This document shows positions 42,546 through 51,629 of a stretch of 64,000 nt of DNA, in pieces. The notes beneath the pieces were generated by a model. The model saw only the letters and a list, made by a program, of their open reading frames with translations. It made no database searches and was not told the origin of the DNA. Location of the stretch: assembly GCA_017447265.1 (NCBI GenBank), contig JAFSOA010000006.1, positions 1-64,000 on the forward strand, given 5' to 3'. Numbering within the stretch: the stretch's first letter is position 1; the number at the start of each line of letters is the position of its first letter. Source of the stretch: Bacteroidales bacterium. Lineage in GTDB: Bacteria > Bacteroidota > Bacteroidia > Bacteroidales > UBA932. The translations under genes and the position numbers were made by a program.

Positions 42546-43340
42546 TTATTTCTTGGTATTCATTCGCTTGACAAATTCCTGCGCCACGAAAGAAGCGACG
42601 TCGTCGGCATAAGTGCCGGCACCGAAGCCGGCGTCGTAGCCCAGCTCCTTCGCCAGTTCGTGCGAGATACGCGGGCCGCCGCACACCACGATCAGCTTGT
42701 CGCGCAGCCCTTCCGCCTCCAGCAGTTCGATGAGTTCTGTGAGGTTCTTGATGTGTACGTCTTTCTGCGTCACGGTCTGCGACACCAGCAAGGCGTCGGC
42801 GTGGAGTTCCAGCCCCTTGGCGATGAACTCCTCGTTCGGCACCTGGCTGCCCAGGTTGTAGGCGTCGAACATGTCGTAGCGCTCAATGCCGTAGTGGCCG
42901 GCGTAGCCCTTCATGTTCATGATGGCGTCGATGCCCACCGTATGGGCGTCCGTACCGGTCGAAGCGCCGACGACCACCAGTTTCCGGCCGATGTTCTGCC
43001 GGATGTACTCGTCGGTCTCCTTCATCTCCATCACGGTCGATTCCACCTTCGGCACATAGATCGACGTGTAGTCCACCGTGTGGACGGTGCTGCCGTAGCA
43101 GTTGAAGAAGGTGTAGCCCGGCGTCAGTTCCTGATAAAAGACGACCAGCGGGTTGTTGAAGCCCATCTCCTTGAGCAGCTGCTTGGCCGCTTCCACCGCC
43201 TCGGGACCGCAGGGAACGGGCAGCGTGAAACTCAGCTGCACCTTTCCGTCGTTCATCGTATCACCGTACGGTTTTACTTGCGTGAGGTCCAAGGTCTTGT
43301 CGAAATCCTTGGCATCCATCGAATAAAGTCCGCCACTCAT
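42546..43340 (-). CDS. kamE: lysine 5,6-aminomutase, beta subunit
   Basis: A 264-residue B12-binding subunit. The cobalamin motif DAHTVG at 131-136 provides the lower-axial histidine (DxHxxG), and HTVDYTS near residue 87-93 lies in the PLP-binding region of the family. It carries adenosylcobalamin for conversion of beta-lysine to 3,5-diaminohexanoate with KamD. It follows kamD by 2 bp. Confidence 0.95.
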   Translation of the reverse strand: MSGGLYSMDAKDFDKTLDLTQVKPYGDTMNDGKVQLSFTLPVPCGPEAVEAAKQLLKEMGFNNPLVVFYQELTPGYTFFNCYGSTVHTVDYTSIYVPKVESTVMEMKETDEYIRQNIGRKLVVVGASTGTDAHTVGIDAIMNMKGYAGHYGIERYDMFDAYNLGSQVPNEEFIAKGLELHADALLVSQTVTQKDVHIKNLTELIELLEAEGLRDKLIVVCGGPRISHELAKELGYDAGFGAGTYADDVASFVAQEFVKRMNTKK

Positions 43341-43342
43341 GC

Positions 43343-44899
43343 TTATCTCCTCCCTTTCATCAGGTCAATAAATGGATTGGAATAGTGTTCGCCCTTGGCG
43401 ACCACGCCGTCGAGGCCCTTGCCGCCGTTCTTCGGGCGCTTCACGTCGCCGAACTTGCCTTTTTCGAGCGCGTTGAACAGGCCTTCCTTCACCAGCTCCT
43501 CGAGCAGCGCCACGGCGTTGTCAAGCACCAGTGCAGCCCGCTGGCGGATGATGCCGCCCTCCTTGAACTCCACTTCCTCGCCGATGTCCCGCAGGTTGTT
43601 GAAGATGTAGCGGGCGTTCTCGATGGAGAGGTAGCGGTCGCTCATGAACGGCGTGTGGATGGCCTCGGTGGGCATGCCCAGCAGCTGGATGCCCTGATGG
43701 GTCCAGATGCCGATGATGTTGAAGAGCGCATCCTGGATATGACCGCGGAAGATGTTGCCGGTCATAAACTTGGTCGGCGGCATGTATTTCAGCGTAGCTT
43801 TCGGGAAGATCTCGCGGGTCATCTGCGCCTGCGCGAGCTCATAGAGGAAGCCGTTGGTGAGCATCGGGTCCATTTCAAAGGCATGGCCCAGGCCCATCTG
43901 TTCCTCGGGCAGGCCGGCCAGCAGGGCCAGTTGCTCGTTGATGATGTCGGAAGCCAGCACCGTGTGGGCCGCTTCCACCGCATCGGCGGTCGTCAGGTAG
44001 TTGTCCTCGCCCGTGTTGATGATCACGCCGGCGAAGCCGTTGATCACGCGGGAGAAGAACTGGTCGACCAGCGTGCGCTGCATGTTGATGTCACGGAAGA
44101 GAATGCCGTAGAGCGCGTCGTTGAGCATCACGTCCAGGCCCTCGAAGGCGCCCATGATGGCGATTTCCGGCATGCAGAGTCCCGAGCAGTAGTTGCACAG
44201 GCGGATGTAGCGCCCTACCTCCTCGCCCACCTTGTCGAGCGCGGCGCGCATGATGCGGAAATTCTCCTGCGTAGCGAAAGTGCCGCCGAAGCCTTCGGTC
44301 GTGGCACCGTAGGGCACATAGTCGAGCAGCGACTGGCCCGTGGTGCGGATCACCGCGATTACGTCGGCTCCCTGGCGGGCGCCGGCCTCTGCCTGGACGA
44401 CGTCCTCATAGATGTTGCCCGTTGCCACAATGATATATAGGTATGGCTTCGGCCCTTCTCCCAGGGTCTTCAGGTACTGTTCGCGCCGGTTCCTGCGCTG
44501 GCGGATGCGCTCGATCGATCCCATGATGACGGGCTGCAGGGCGGCGTCCGCGCTCTTTTGGGCGGCAACCGGAACTTTCGTCAGGTCCAGCGAGCCGTCG
44601 GCCACCGCCTCGGCGATCTGCTGGGGCGTCTTGCCGGTGGCCACCATCGCGTTGCCGATGTAGAACATCACGCCCTGCCCCAGCACACCGGCGCCCCTGA
44701 GGGCTTCCACGACCACGTTGGGCAGCGGCACTTCGTTTTCGTCGACGCCGTCAATGCCCAGCAGGCGGCAGATGGTGCGTTCCACGGCCACGGTCGTGTA
44801 GCCGTCGGCGAACGACTGCACGTCTTCGGCAATCATCCGCGCGAGCTGGCGCGCCCGGTCGACCTTCTGCTGGTCCAATCCAAGTTTGCTTTTATTCAT
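43343..44899 (-). CDS. kamD: lysine 5,6-aminomutase, alpha subunit
   Basis: A 518-residue TIM-barrel subunit of the adenosylcobalamin- and PLP-dependent 1,2-amino migration. The beginning KLGLDQQKVDRARQLARMI and internal segments MLNDALYGILFRDINMQRT and NTGEDNYLTTADAVEAAHTV match D-lysine/beta-lysine 5,6-aminomutases. The start overlaps the stop of the upstream MutS-like gene by 8 bp (ATGAATAA). Confidence 0.95.
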   Translation of the reverse strand: MNKSKLGLDQQKVDRARQLARMIAEDVQSFADGYTTVAVERTICRLLGIDGVDENEVPLPNVVVEALRGAGVLGQGVMFYIGNAMVATGKTPQQIAEAVADGSLDLTKVPVAAQKSADAALQPVIMGSIERIRQRRNRREQYLKTLGEGPKPYLYIIVATGNIYEDVVQAEAGARQGADVIAVIRTTGQSLLDYVPYGATTEGFGGTFATQENFRIMRAALDKVGEEVGRYIRLCNYCSGLCMPEIAIMGAFEGLDVMLNDALYGILFRDINMQRTLVDQFFSRVINGFAGVIINTGEDNYLTTADAVEAAHTVLASDIINEQLALLAGLPEEQMGLGHAFEMDPMLTNGFLYELAQAQMTREIFPKATLKYMPPTKFMTGNIFRGHIQDALFNIIGIWTHQGIQLLGMPTEAIHTPFMSDRYLSIENARYIFNNLRDIGEEVEFKEGGIIRQRAALVLDNAVALLEELVKEGLFNALEKGKFGDVKRPKNGGKGLDGVVAKGEHYSNPFIDLMKGRR

Positions 44900-46205
44900 A
44901 TAGTTTCTTCATTATAGTGTCAGCCAATTCAATCCATCGCGCATCGATACCCAGTTCCCGCGCGATGTTGAGTGCCTCGTGGGGCACTTCGTGGCTCGCC
45001 GTACGGACGAGCCGGTAATCCATTTTCCTCCCTTTCGTGCCCGGGAGCAGGCCCTGGACACGCCAGCACTGTCCGGCGTGTTCCACCGTATAATGGGTCG
45101 TCATGACCAGCGCCAGGCCGGTCTTGTCGGAGAGGCGTTCGAGCAGCGCCGACACGAGGGCGGTCCCTTCCACTGGGTTGGTGGTCCGGGCCGGCTCGTC
45201 GACCAGCAGCAGCACCCGCTTCCCGGTCTCCGCCGCCGCGATGGCGCGGTCGATGCGCTGCATCTCGGCGGCAAAAGAAGACAGGCCCGTCTTTTCGTCC
45301 TGTTCGTCGCCGATACAGAAGCGGATGTCGTCGAACGGCGTCATCACCGCCGAAGTCACCGGCAGTGCGAAGCCGAACTGATAGAGATATTGCAGCATGC
45401 ACAAGGTCTTGAGCGCCACGGTCTTGCCACCCATATTGGCACCGATCACCGTGGCCGGAACCCCGCGCTCGAAGGAGAAATCCACCCGCTGGAATTCCCG
45501 GCCGGAAGCCTTGAGGGCGGCCCGGACGCCGGGATGGAACATGCCGCAGACCTGCGTGCTGTCGCCCGACGCAGGAATGACCAGGTCTTCCACATGCATC
45601 TGCACGGCCATCGCCAGCGAGATGTCCAGTTCGGCCAGCGCGCGCAGCGTCTGCTGCAAGGTCACGGCATAAGGCCGGAGCTTGTCGCAGAGCAACTTCT
45701 TCAGCCGGTCTTCCTCGTTGGCCAGTTCCTCCTGCAGCTGGGCGTCCTCGGGATCGAGCTCCACTTCCGCGCGCAGGCGGCGCAGTTCTCCGGAATAAGA
45801 ATCATAAAGATAGAACGTGCCGATCTTCAGCCCGTCCGGATCGAGGATATCGATCACCTTGTCCATGTCCGTCCCCATCGCGAGCGATTCGGCCAGCATG
45901 GCCAGGTGCTTGATTTCAAAGAACTCGATCTCATCGAGCGTCGCGCCGTCCGCGAGGGCGGCCAGCGTGGCGGTAATATCGCGGAGATTCTGGAGCCGGA
46001 AACGCATGTCTTCCACCCGTCGGCGGTCGGTCAGCACCAGCTCGTAATAGCCGCGCAGCGAAGCGTAAGCCTGGTCAATCTGCCCGGCATCTACCATCAT
46101 CTCGCTATCCAACAGGACTTTCCGGGCAAACCCGCTCTGCAGTTCGAGTTCATCGAACAGGTAGCGGATGCCGCAGGGACTATCTACGATCTCACGAAAC
46201 TTCAT
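44892..46205 (-). CDS. MutS-related ATPase of the lysine fermentation cluster
   Basis: A 437-residue protein with a MutS-type ATPase domain: Walker A GANMGGKT, then RVLLLVDEPARTTNP as Walker B and VMTTHYTVE. It lacks the mismatch-recognition N-terminus. Genes like this sit beside kamDE in characterised clusters (Kreimeyer et al. 2007 described such accessory genes) and are suspected to reactivate the B12 enzyme. The start at 46205 overlaps the upstream gene by 14 bp; an ATG at 46226 was set aside as it would extend the overlap. Confidence 0.82.
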   Translation of the reverse strand: MKFREIVDSPCGIRYLFDELELQSGFARKVLLDSEMMVDAGQIDQAYASLRGYYELVLTDRRRVEDMRFRLQNLRDITATLAALADGATLDEIEFFEIKHLAMLAESLAMGTDMDKVIDILDPDGLKIGTFYLYDSYSGELRRLRAEVELDPEDAQLQEELANEEDRLKKLLCDKLRPYAVTLQQTLRALAELDISLAMAVQMHVEDLVIPASGDSTQVCGMFHPGVRAALKASGREFQRVDFSFERGVPATVIGANMGGKTVALKTLCMLQYLYQFGFALPVTSAVMTPFDDIRFCIGDEQDEKTGLSSFAAEMQRIDRAIAAAETGKRVLLLVDEPARTTNPVEGTALVSALLERLSDKTGLALVMTTHYTVEHAGQCWRVQGLLPGTKGRKMDYRLVRTASHEVPHEALNIARELGIDARWIELADTIMKKLYE

Positions 46206-47145
46206 ATTCGTTCTTAACAATGTCATACACCGGCAGGCCGATCTTCGCGGAAAGTTCCCGGCAGAGGGCGTCCGAGTCGAGGACGATGCCGTTGGGCGCT
46301 TTCGGGTTGACGCATACAGCCAGCAGCTGGCTCTTCATCCGGACGGAAATCCGTCCGTCCCGCCGCAGGAACGCCCGGTACAGGTCCTGCGAGCAGAAAA
46401 CCTTGGTGAAATCGCCCACCACCAGTTCCAGCGGCTCTTCCACCATCGCATTCTTGGCTGCAGTCAGCAGCCGGTCGGTCAGGGCGCCTTCCACTTCCAC
46501 GACCCGCTGTCCCTTGAGCATGCCCGCGTCCAGCGCGGAAAACGAAGAGACGCGCAGCTTCGGTTCCGGGCCCACATACAGCGGAAGACCGATCAGTTCG
46601 ACCACATAGGCCGTCTTGTTGACCAGGTCCCGGATGTTCGCGGAAAAGGCGGCCCCCGTGGAGAGCACCATCGCCTCGCTTACGGCGGGCGACGCCGTGG
46701 TCAGGCGGGACAGCGCGCCGTCGATCAGGATCAGGTCGATTCCAAAACCGTCCAGCGAATGCATCCAGCGCTTCAGGGCCGAGGAACCCGAGGGACCGCT
46801 CAGCAGCACTTTCCCTTCCTGAAGAGCCTTGGCCGTGACCACGCGCCCGAGGGCCGTGTCCTCATCGCTCACCGCATACAGTTCGGAAAGGGGACGTTTC
46901 TGCCGGAAATGCTTCTCGCTCGTAGCAAAGAACATCCCCTCTCGTACCGTAATCTCGGGCTTGGCGGTACCGGTCACCTGGTCGGTGGTCTCCCCGTCAA
47001 TCCCGATCGACGTCACCGCTACGTTGAAATAATCGAGCGGCAGACGCTTGAGAATATAGTTGAGACACTCCGTCTTGCCGGCGTTTTTCGACAGGCCGAC
47101 AATCGACACGCTGCGGTGCTTGAGTATCTCCCCTACGAAAGGCAT
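46192..47145 (-). CDS. P-loop protein of the lysine fermentation cluster
   Basis: A 317-residue protein. Walker A GLSKNAGKT at 17-25 follows RSVSIV; the rest has DLILIDGALSRLT as a Walker B-like strand and a C-terminal region without recognised motif. It is a regular neighbour of the MutS-related gene and kamA in Bacteroidota and Fusobacteria-type clusters, so it probably belongs to the same accessory function. Its ATG overlaps the kamA stop as TAATG. A much longer open frame upstream is out of frame with kamA and is rejected. Confidence 0.75.
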   Translation of the reverse strand: MPFVGEILKHRSVSIVGLSKNAGKTECLNYILKRLPLDYFNVAVTSIGIDGETTDQVTGTAKPEITVREGMFFATSEKHFRQKRPLSELYAVSDEDTALGRVVTAKALQEGKVLLSGPSGSSALKRWMHSLDGFGIDLILIDGALSRLTTASPAVSEAMVLSTGAAFSANIRDLVNKTAYVVELIGLPLYVGPEPKLRVSSFSALDAGMLKGQRVVEVEGALTDRLLTAAKNAMVEEPLELVVGDFTKVFCSQDLYRAFLRRDGRISVRMKSQLLAVCVNPKAPNGIVLDSDALCRELSAKIGLPVYDIVKNEYEVS

Positions 47146-48395
47146 TATTTCTTGTTGCGGTTCTTGCTGCGTTCCTTGCGTTCCAGGTACGCAGGCTCGA
47201 TCGACATGCGCTGGCCTTCCAGCAGGCCGGCCACGCCTTCGAGCTTCTTGCGGCACTCGGGGCAGTGGCATTCCGCATGATACTCCGTGGGTTCGGTGTA
47301 GGTCGTGATCACGCCTTCGAAGTTGCGCAGGACCACCTTGCCGGGCGCCTGGGAGATCACATACTGCGGCATGACCGGGGTCTTGCCGCCGCCGCCGGGA
47401 GCGTCCACCACAAAGGTCGGCACGGCATAGCCGGAGGTGTGGCCGCGCAGGCCCTCGATGATCTCGATACCTTTGCTGACGGGTGTACGGAAGTGCTCCA
47501 GGCCCATCGAGAGGTCGCACTGGTAGATGTAGTACGGGCGTACACGCATCTTGACGAGTTCATGGACCAGGTGCTTCATCACGTGCACGCAGTCGTTCAC
47601 GCCGCGCAGCAGCACGCTCTGGTTGCCGAGCGGAATGCCGGCGTCGGCCAGGCGCGCGCAGGCGGCCGACGATTCGGCCGTCACCTCGTTCGGATGGTTG
47701 AAGTGCGTGTTGAGCCAGATCGGATGATATTTCTTGAGCATGTTGCAGAGCTCGGGGGTAATGCGCTGCGGGCAGACGACCGGGGTGCGGGTGCCGATGC
47801 GGACGATCTCCACGTGGGGGATCTCGCGCAGGCGGCGGATGATGTCTTCCAGCCAGGCGTCGCTCACCATCAGGGCGTCGCCGCCCGACAGGAGCACGTC
47901 GCGCACTTCGGGGGTGTTGCGGATGTATTCGATGGCCTTGTCGATGCGCTCGCGCGGGCTTTCGTCGTCCTTCTGGCCGGCGAAGCGGCGGCGGGTGCAG
48001 TGGCGGCAGTACATCGAGCACATGTCGGTGATCAGCAGCAGCACGCGGTCGGGATAGCGGTGGGTCAGGCCCGGCGTCGGGCTGTCCTCGTCCTCATGCA
48101 GCGGGTCGAGCAGGTCGGCTGCGGCCTGGTGCGTCTCGGCGGCCGTGGGGATGCACTGTCTGCGCACGGGATCGTGCGGGTCGTCCGGGTCGATGAGCGA
48201 GATATAGTACGGGGTGATGGCCATGCGGAGCGTGGAGAGGCATTTTTTCACGCCCTCCTCCTCTTCCGCGGTCAGCTTCACATACTTTTTCAGTTCATCG
48301 AGGGTCTCGATCCGGTTCTTGACCTGCCATTTCCAGTCGTTCCACTGGGCGTCGGTCACTTCCGGAAAGAGTTCTTTTCTTCTGGAAACGTTCAT
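47145..48395 (-). CDS. kamA: lysine 2,3-aminomutase
   Basis: A 416-residue radical SAM, PLP enzyme that turns L-lysine into L-beta-lysine. The cluster cysteines are Cys126, Cys130 and Cys133 in CSMYCRHCTRRR; the PLP region is VVDAPGGGGKTPVMP and the lysine-carboxylate and zinc segment CHCPECRKKL is at the C-terminus. The normal length includes that zinc-binding tail, which separates it from the short EpmB/YjeK type. Confidence 0.96.
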   Translation of the reverse strand: MNVSRRKELFPEVTDAQWNDWKWQVKNRIETLDELKKYVKLTAEEEEGVKKCLSTLRMAITPYYISLIDPDDPHDPVRRQCIPTAAETHQAAADLLDPLHEDEDSPTPGLTHRYPDRVLLLITDMCSMYCRHCTRRRFAGQKDDESPRERIDKAIEYIRNTPEVRDVLLSGGDALMVSDAWLEDIIRRLREIPHVEIVRIGTRTPVVCPQRITPELCNMLKKYHPIWLNTHFNHPNEVTAESSAACARLADAGIPLGNQSVLLRGVNDCVHVMKHLVHELVKMRVRPYYIYQCDLSMGLEHFRTPVSKGIEIIEGLRGHTSGYAVPTFVVDAPGGGGKTPVMPQYVISQAPGKVVLRNFEGVITTYTEPTEYHAECHCPECRKKLEGVAGLLEGQRMSIEPAYLERKERSKNRNKK

Positions 48396-48401
48396 GGCGT
48401 C

Positions 48402-49478
48402 TTAAGCGTAGAGTTCTTCGAAAATCTTGCGGAGCTCGGGGCTTTCGCGGAGTTCCTGCAGGGTGAATTCGGCGTGGCCCTTGGTATAGCCGTTGCCCAT
48501 GATCATGTTGACGTCGGCACCGATGCCTTCCGCACCGAGCGAAGCTTTGGTGAAGCTGGTGGCCATCGAGAAGAAGTACACCACGCCGTCATCCTTCGTG
48601 CAGAGCACGGCGGTCATTTCCTGGTCGGGCACGTTGACGCAGTTGATGGTCACGTCGGCCATCTCTCCGCCGGTCAGGCGCTCCACCATCTCGTAGACCT
48701 GCACCGGCGTCATGCCGGCGGCACTCTCGACGACGTCGCAGAAGCCGAGGTCCTTGATGCGCTGGGTGCTGCGCGGGCTGTTGGCGATACCGATCACCTT
48801 GCCGGTGACGCCGACACGTTTCTTGGCCTCGTAGGCGCAGAGCATGCCGCTCTTGCCGCCGGCGCCGAGGATCACGACGGTCTGGCCGTACTGGCAGAGT
48901 TTGGCGGTCTGCGCGGGTGCGCCGGCCACGTCGAGGGCGCTGAGGGCGAGTTTCTCGGGCATGTCGGTCGGGATCTTGGCATAGATGCCGCTCTCGAAGA
49001 GGATGGCCTTGCCTTTGATGTCGACCTGGTCCACATCGGGACGGATCTCAAGGATCTCGTCGATGCGCAACGGGGTGAGGCTCAAGCTCACGAGCGTGGC
49101 GATGCGGTCGCCTTCCTTGAGGTCGATCTTGCCTTTGAGGGCGTCGCCGATCTTCTCGACCTTGCCCAGGAGCATGCCGCCCGAGCCGGTGCGGCGATTG
49201 CGGTGCTTGCCCTGTAGTTCCACATTCAGGAGCATCTCTTTCTTGACCTCTTCCATGATCTTCGCCTCGCTGGCGCCTTCGCCGGCCTGTTGTTTGGCGT
49301 AGTTGTGGATGTCGGTGAAGGAGGCGGAGTCGATGTTGAGGGTCTGGACGTCGATCAGGATCTCGTTGTCCCAGATCTCATCCATGTTGTTGTCGAGTTT
49401 GTTTGCGGGCTGCGGAAGCACGCCTTTGGGTTCGATGACGCGGTGTGTTCCGTACTTGTTTCCGTGTTTTTGTGCCAT
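48402..49478 (-). CDS. kdd: L-erythro-3,5-diaminohexanoate dehydrogenase
   Basis: A 358-residue NAD-dependent dehydrogenase. It starts KYGTHRVIEPKGVLPQPA, a family-specific opening, and has the Rossmann loop VVILGAGGKSGML in a zinc-independent MDR-like fold. It oxidatively deaminates 3,5-diaminohexanoate to 5-amino-3-oxohexanoate. It lies 6 bp upstream of kamA. Confidence 0.94.
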   Translation of the reverse strand: MAQKHGNKYGTHRVIEPKGVLPQPANKLDNNMDEIWDNEILIDVQTLNIDSASFTDIHNYAKQQAGEGASEAKIMEEVKKEMLLNVELQGKHRNRRTGSGGMLLGKVEKIGDALKGKIDLKEGDRIATLVSLSLTPLRIDEILEIRPDVDQVDIKGKAILFESGIYAKIPTDMPEKLALSALDVAGAPAQTAKLCQYGQTVVILGAGGKSGMLCAYEAKKRVGVTGKVIGIANSPRSTQRIKDLGFCDVVESAAGMTPVQVYEMVERLTGGEMADVTINCVNVPDQEMTAVLCTKDDGVVYFFSMATSFTKASLGAEGIGADVNMIMGNGYTKGHAEFTLQELRESPELRKIFEELYA

Positions 49479-49539
49479 ATTTAGGTTATTGTTTTTATTG
49501 TTGTTCTTCAGTCATCATTTATCGGGTTCCGCTGAGCTC

Positions 49540-49585
49540 TGGTTTTTGTCCCGCTCGCTAAAAATGCTCGCGGCTCCAAAAACCA
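49540..49585. repeat. hairpin inside the lysine operon, kce-kdd spacer
   Basis: TGGTTTTTG at 49540-49548 pairs perfectly with CAAAAACCA at 49577-49585. The loop holds two direct copies of GCTCGC, at 49553-49558 and 49566-49571. It sits in a 135-bp spacer, the longest one inside the operon, and could be an RNA-processing or attenuating hairpin. Confidence 0.5.
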
Positions 49586-49613
49586 CCCGCTCTGCTACGC
49601 CCTTTATCATCAA

Positions 49614-50444
49614 CTATCGTTTTCTGAGGCCCAATATTTCGCGGGCTTCGTCGGAGTTGGCGACGGGGCGGCCGAGTTCGTTCGCGAGGCGGACGACCTT
49701 GGCGACCAGTTCTCCGTTGCTCCTGGCGGGAACGCCTTTGGCGAGGTTCAGGTTGTCCTCGAAGCCGACGCGCACGTTGCCGCCCATCACGATGGCCGCG
49801 GCGCCCAGGGTGAAGGCGTGGCGGCCGATGCCGGTGGCGGTCCAAGTACTGCCGGCAGGAATGTTCTTCACCAGCCAGGCAAGATTATCGACCGTCGCAG
49901 AGGTACAGCCGGGGACGCCAAGCACGAAGTTGAACTGCATGGGCGCGCCGGGAACCTCTCCTTTGCGGGCCATGGTCAGGATGGTGTCGAGATGACCCAT
50001 CTCGAAGCATTCGTATTCAGGCTTGATGCCGCGTTCGAGCATGCGTTTGCCGAAGGCACGCATGGTCGGCATCGTATTGTCGAAGATCTCGTCGCCGAAG
50101 TTGCAGGTACCGCAGTCCAGCGTAGCCATTTCGGGGATCGGCGTGGTGTCGGTGCTCTGCAGGCGTTCCTCGGGGGTCATGCCCACGGCGCCGCCGGTCG
50201 AGGGAATCAGGATGACGTTCGGGCAGACCTTGTAGATGGCGTCCTCACATTCCTGGAAGCGGGCGCGGCTCTGCGTCGGCGTGCCGTCGTCTTCGCGCAC
50301 GTGCAGGTGCACGATGGCGGCACCGGCATCGACGGCGCTCTTCGCTTCGCGGACAATCTCTTCCACCGTATACGGGACGGCAGGGTTCTGCTCCTTGGTG
50401 ACTTCTGCGCCGCAAATAGCGGCGGTGATGATGAGCTTGTCCAT
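49614..50444 (-). CDS. kce: 3-keto-5-aminohexanoate cleavage enzyme (BKACE)
   Basis: A 276-residue beta-keto acid cleavage enzyme. IITAAICGAE at the start, VHLHVREDDG with the two metal-binding histidines, and PSTGGAVGM are typical. With acetyl-CoA it splits 5-amino-3-oxohexanoate to acetoacetate and 3-aminobutyryl-CoA. The ATG at 50444 overlaps the kal stop as TAATG; a longer frame to 50495 would lie within kal. Confidence 0.94.
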   Translation of the reverse strand: MDKLIITAAICGAEVTKEQNPAVPYTVEEIVREAKSAVDAGAAIVHLHVREDDGTPTQSRARFQECEDAIYKVCPNVILIPSTGGAVGMTPEERLQSTDTTPIPEMATLDCGTCNFGDEIFDNTMPTMRAFGKRMLERGIKPEYECFEMGHLDTILTMARKGEVPGAPMQFNFVLGVPGCTSATVDNLAWLVKNIPAGSTWTATGIGRHAFTLGAAAIVMGGNVRVGFEDNLNLAKGVPARSNGELVAKVVRLANELGRPVANSDEAREILGLRKR

Positions 50445-50833
50445 TACTTGCGCTGGCATTTCTTGGGGGTTACACAGGTTCCGCTGGCGCGGCATACGAC
50501 CACGGGCTCTTCGAGCAGGTCGGCGGCGGAGTCGGAAATATCGGGGCGCGGAGCGATGACCTTGCGGGCCTCGAACACCATCTTGCGGGACGTATTGCCC
50601 TCGGAGACGATCTCGCCCGTGGCTTCGATGAAGTCACCGGCATAGACCGGCGCGATGAATTCCACCATATCATAGGCCTTGAAGAGACCCTCGTCGCCGT
50701 CGCGGAGAATCAGCAGTTCTGTGGCGACGTCGCCAAAAAGGTGCAGCATGTGGGCACCGTCCACCAGATTTCCGCCGTAGTGCGCATCCTTGGCGCTCAT
50801 GCGGACACGGATCATGGATTTGTACTGAGCCAT
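50444..50833 (-). CDS. kal: 3-aminobutyryl-CoA ammonia-lyase
   Basis: A 129-residue hotdog-fold enzyme: [39 protein letters not shown] and ASGTC near the end. It deaminates 3-aminobutyryl-CoA to crotonyl-CoA and ammonia. It is 12 bp downstream of atoD and translationally coupled to kce. Confidence 0.93.
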   Translation of the reverse strand: MAQYKSMIRVRMSAKDAHYGGNLVDGAHMLHLFGDVATELLILRDGDEGLFKAYDMVEFIAPVYAGDFIEATGEIVSEGNTSRKMVFEARKVIAPRPDISDSAADLLEEPVVVCRASGTCVTPKKCQRK

Positions 50834-50845
50834 CGTCGTGTTGAT

Positions 50846-51496
50846 TTACTGTTCGACATAGATATAGTCCACGAACAGGGCCGGGGTATGGACGGATTCC
50901 GGTTCGATCTCCCCTACCTTCACCAGCTTTTCGGCCTCGACGATCACGGTATTCGCGGCCTGGGCCATCATCGGGTTGAAGTTCTTGGTGGTGCCGCGAT
51001 AAAACACGTTGCCCGATTCGTCGACGATGCTGCCGCCCAGCAGCGCGAAATCAGCGCCGAGGGGCTTCTCGAGCAGATAATCCTTGCCGTCCACGGAAAT
51101 GACCTGCTTGCCTTCCTGGACCACGGTGCCGAGGCCCGTCGGGGTGAGGATGCCGCCCAGGCCGGCGCCCTTGGCACGGATGCGCTCCGCCAGGGTACCC
51201 TGCGGCACGAGATTCATCTTGAGCTGGCCGGTATTCATCTGTTCGATGGACGCCTTGCTGCCGCCGATGTAGGACGCATAGATTTCCTTCACCTGGTGGT
51301 TCTCGATGAGCTTGCTCCAGCCCTTGCCGTCAAAGACGGTGTCGTTGCAGATGATGGTCAGATCCTTGACGCCGCTTTCCACAAGCGCGTCGACAATCTG
51401 TTTCGGTGCACCTGTTCCCAGGAAGCCGCCAATCATAATCGAAGAGCCGTCCTTGATCATGCCGACGGCTTCTTTCAACGTGATGTTCTTTTTCAT
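50846..51496 (-). CDS. atoD: butyrate-acetoacetate CoA-transferase, subunit A
   Basis: A 216-residue alpha subunit with MIGGFLGTGAPKQIVDALVESG and NPMMAQAANTVIVEAE. It is the first gene of the long fermentation operon, with a leader of about 40 nt from the promoter at 51542-51572. The start MKKNITLKEAV at 51496 is used in preference to an ATG at 51544, which overlaps the -7 box. Confidence 0.93.
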   Translation of the reverse strand: MKKNITLKEAVGMIKDGSSIMIGGFLGTGAPKQIVDALVESGVKDLTIICNDTVFDGKGWSKLIENHQVKEIYASYIGGSKASIEQMNTGQLKMNLVPQGTLAERIRAKGAGLGGILTPTGLGTVVQEGKQVISVDGKDYLLEKPLGADFALLGGSIVDESGNVFYRGTTKNFNPMMAQAANTVIVEAEKLVKVGEIEPESVHTPALFVDYIYVEQ

Positions 51497-51541
51497 ATGG
51501 ATTGTATTGATTTTGATGATCGTTTGCTTTCGCTTAATCTG

Positions 51542-51572
51542 CAAATTTAATCATTTTCGCCATCAATACAAA
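51542..51572 (-). promoter_or_regulatory. promoter of the lysine fermentation operon
   Basis: Minus strand: TTTG at 51569-51572 and TAAATTTG at 51542-51549 with 19 bp between, an almost perfect consensus. No other comparable promoter was noticed down to the end of the CobW gene at 32651. Confidence 0.8.
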
Positions 51573-51575
51573 GAG

Positions 51576-51599
51576 AAATCGCGCCCTCCGGCGCGATTT
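51576..51599 (-). terminator. hairpin terminator between acyltransferase gene and lysine operon
   Basis: AAATCGCGCC pairs with GGCGCGATTT, a 10-bp stem with a 4-nt loop. A second small hairpin, AACGGC with GCCGTT, lies next to the acyltransferase stop codon. It should isolate the lysine promoter from upstream transcription. Confidence 0.7.
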
Positions 51600-51629
51600 A
51601 TAAACAAGTAATAAACGGCAGGAAAGCCG

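Noticed and set aside
41061..43385. A 774-codon open frame on the plus strand
   Set aside because: Antisense to crt, atoA and kamE, with no recognisable domain and low-complexity His/Val/Asp-rich translation.
47146..47520. Upstream extension of the P-loop gene
   Set aside because: The extra 125 codons overlap kamA in another frame and are Arg/Pro-rich; the ATG at 47145 overlapping the kamA stop fits better.
47265..49217. A 650-codon open frame on the plus strand
   Set aside because: Antisense to kamA and kdd, which are unambiguous enzymes.
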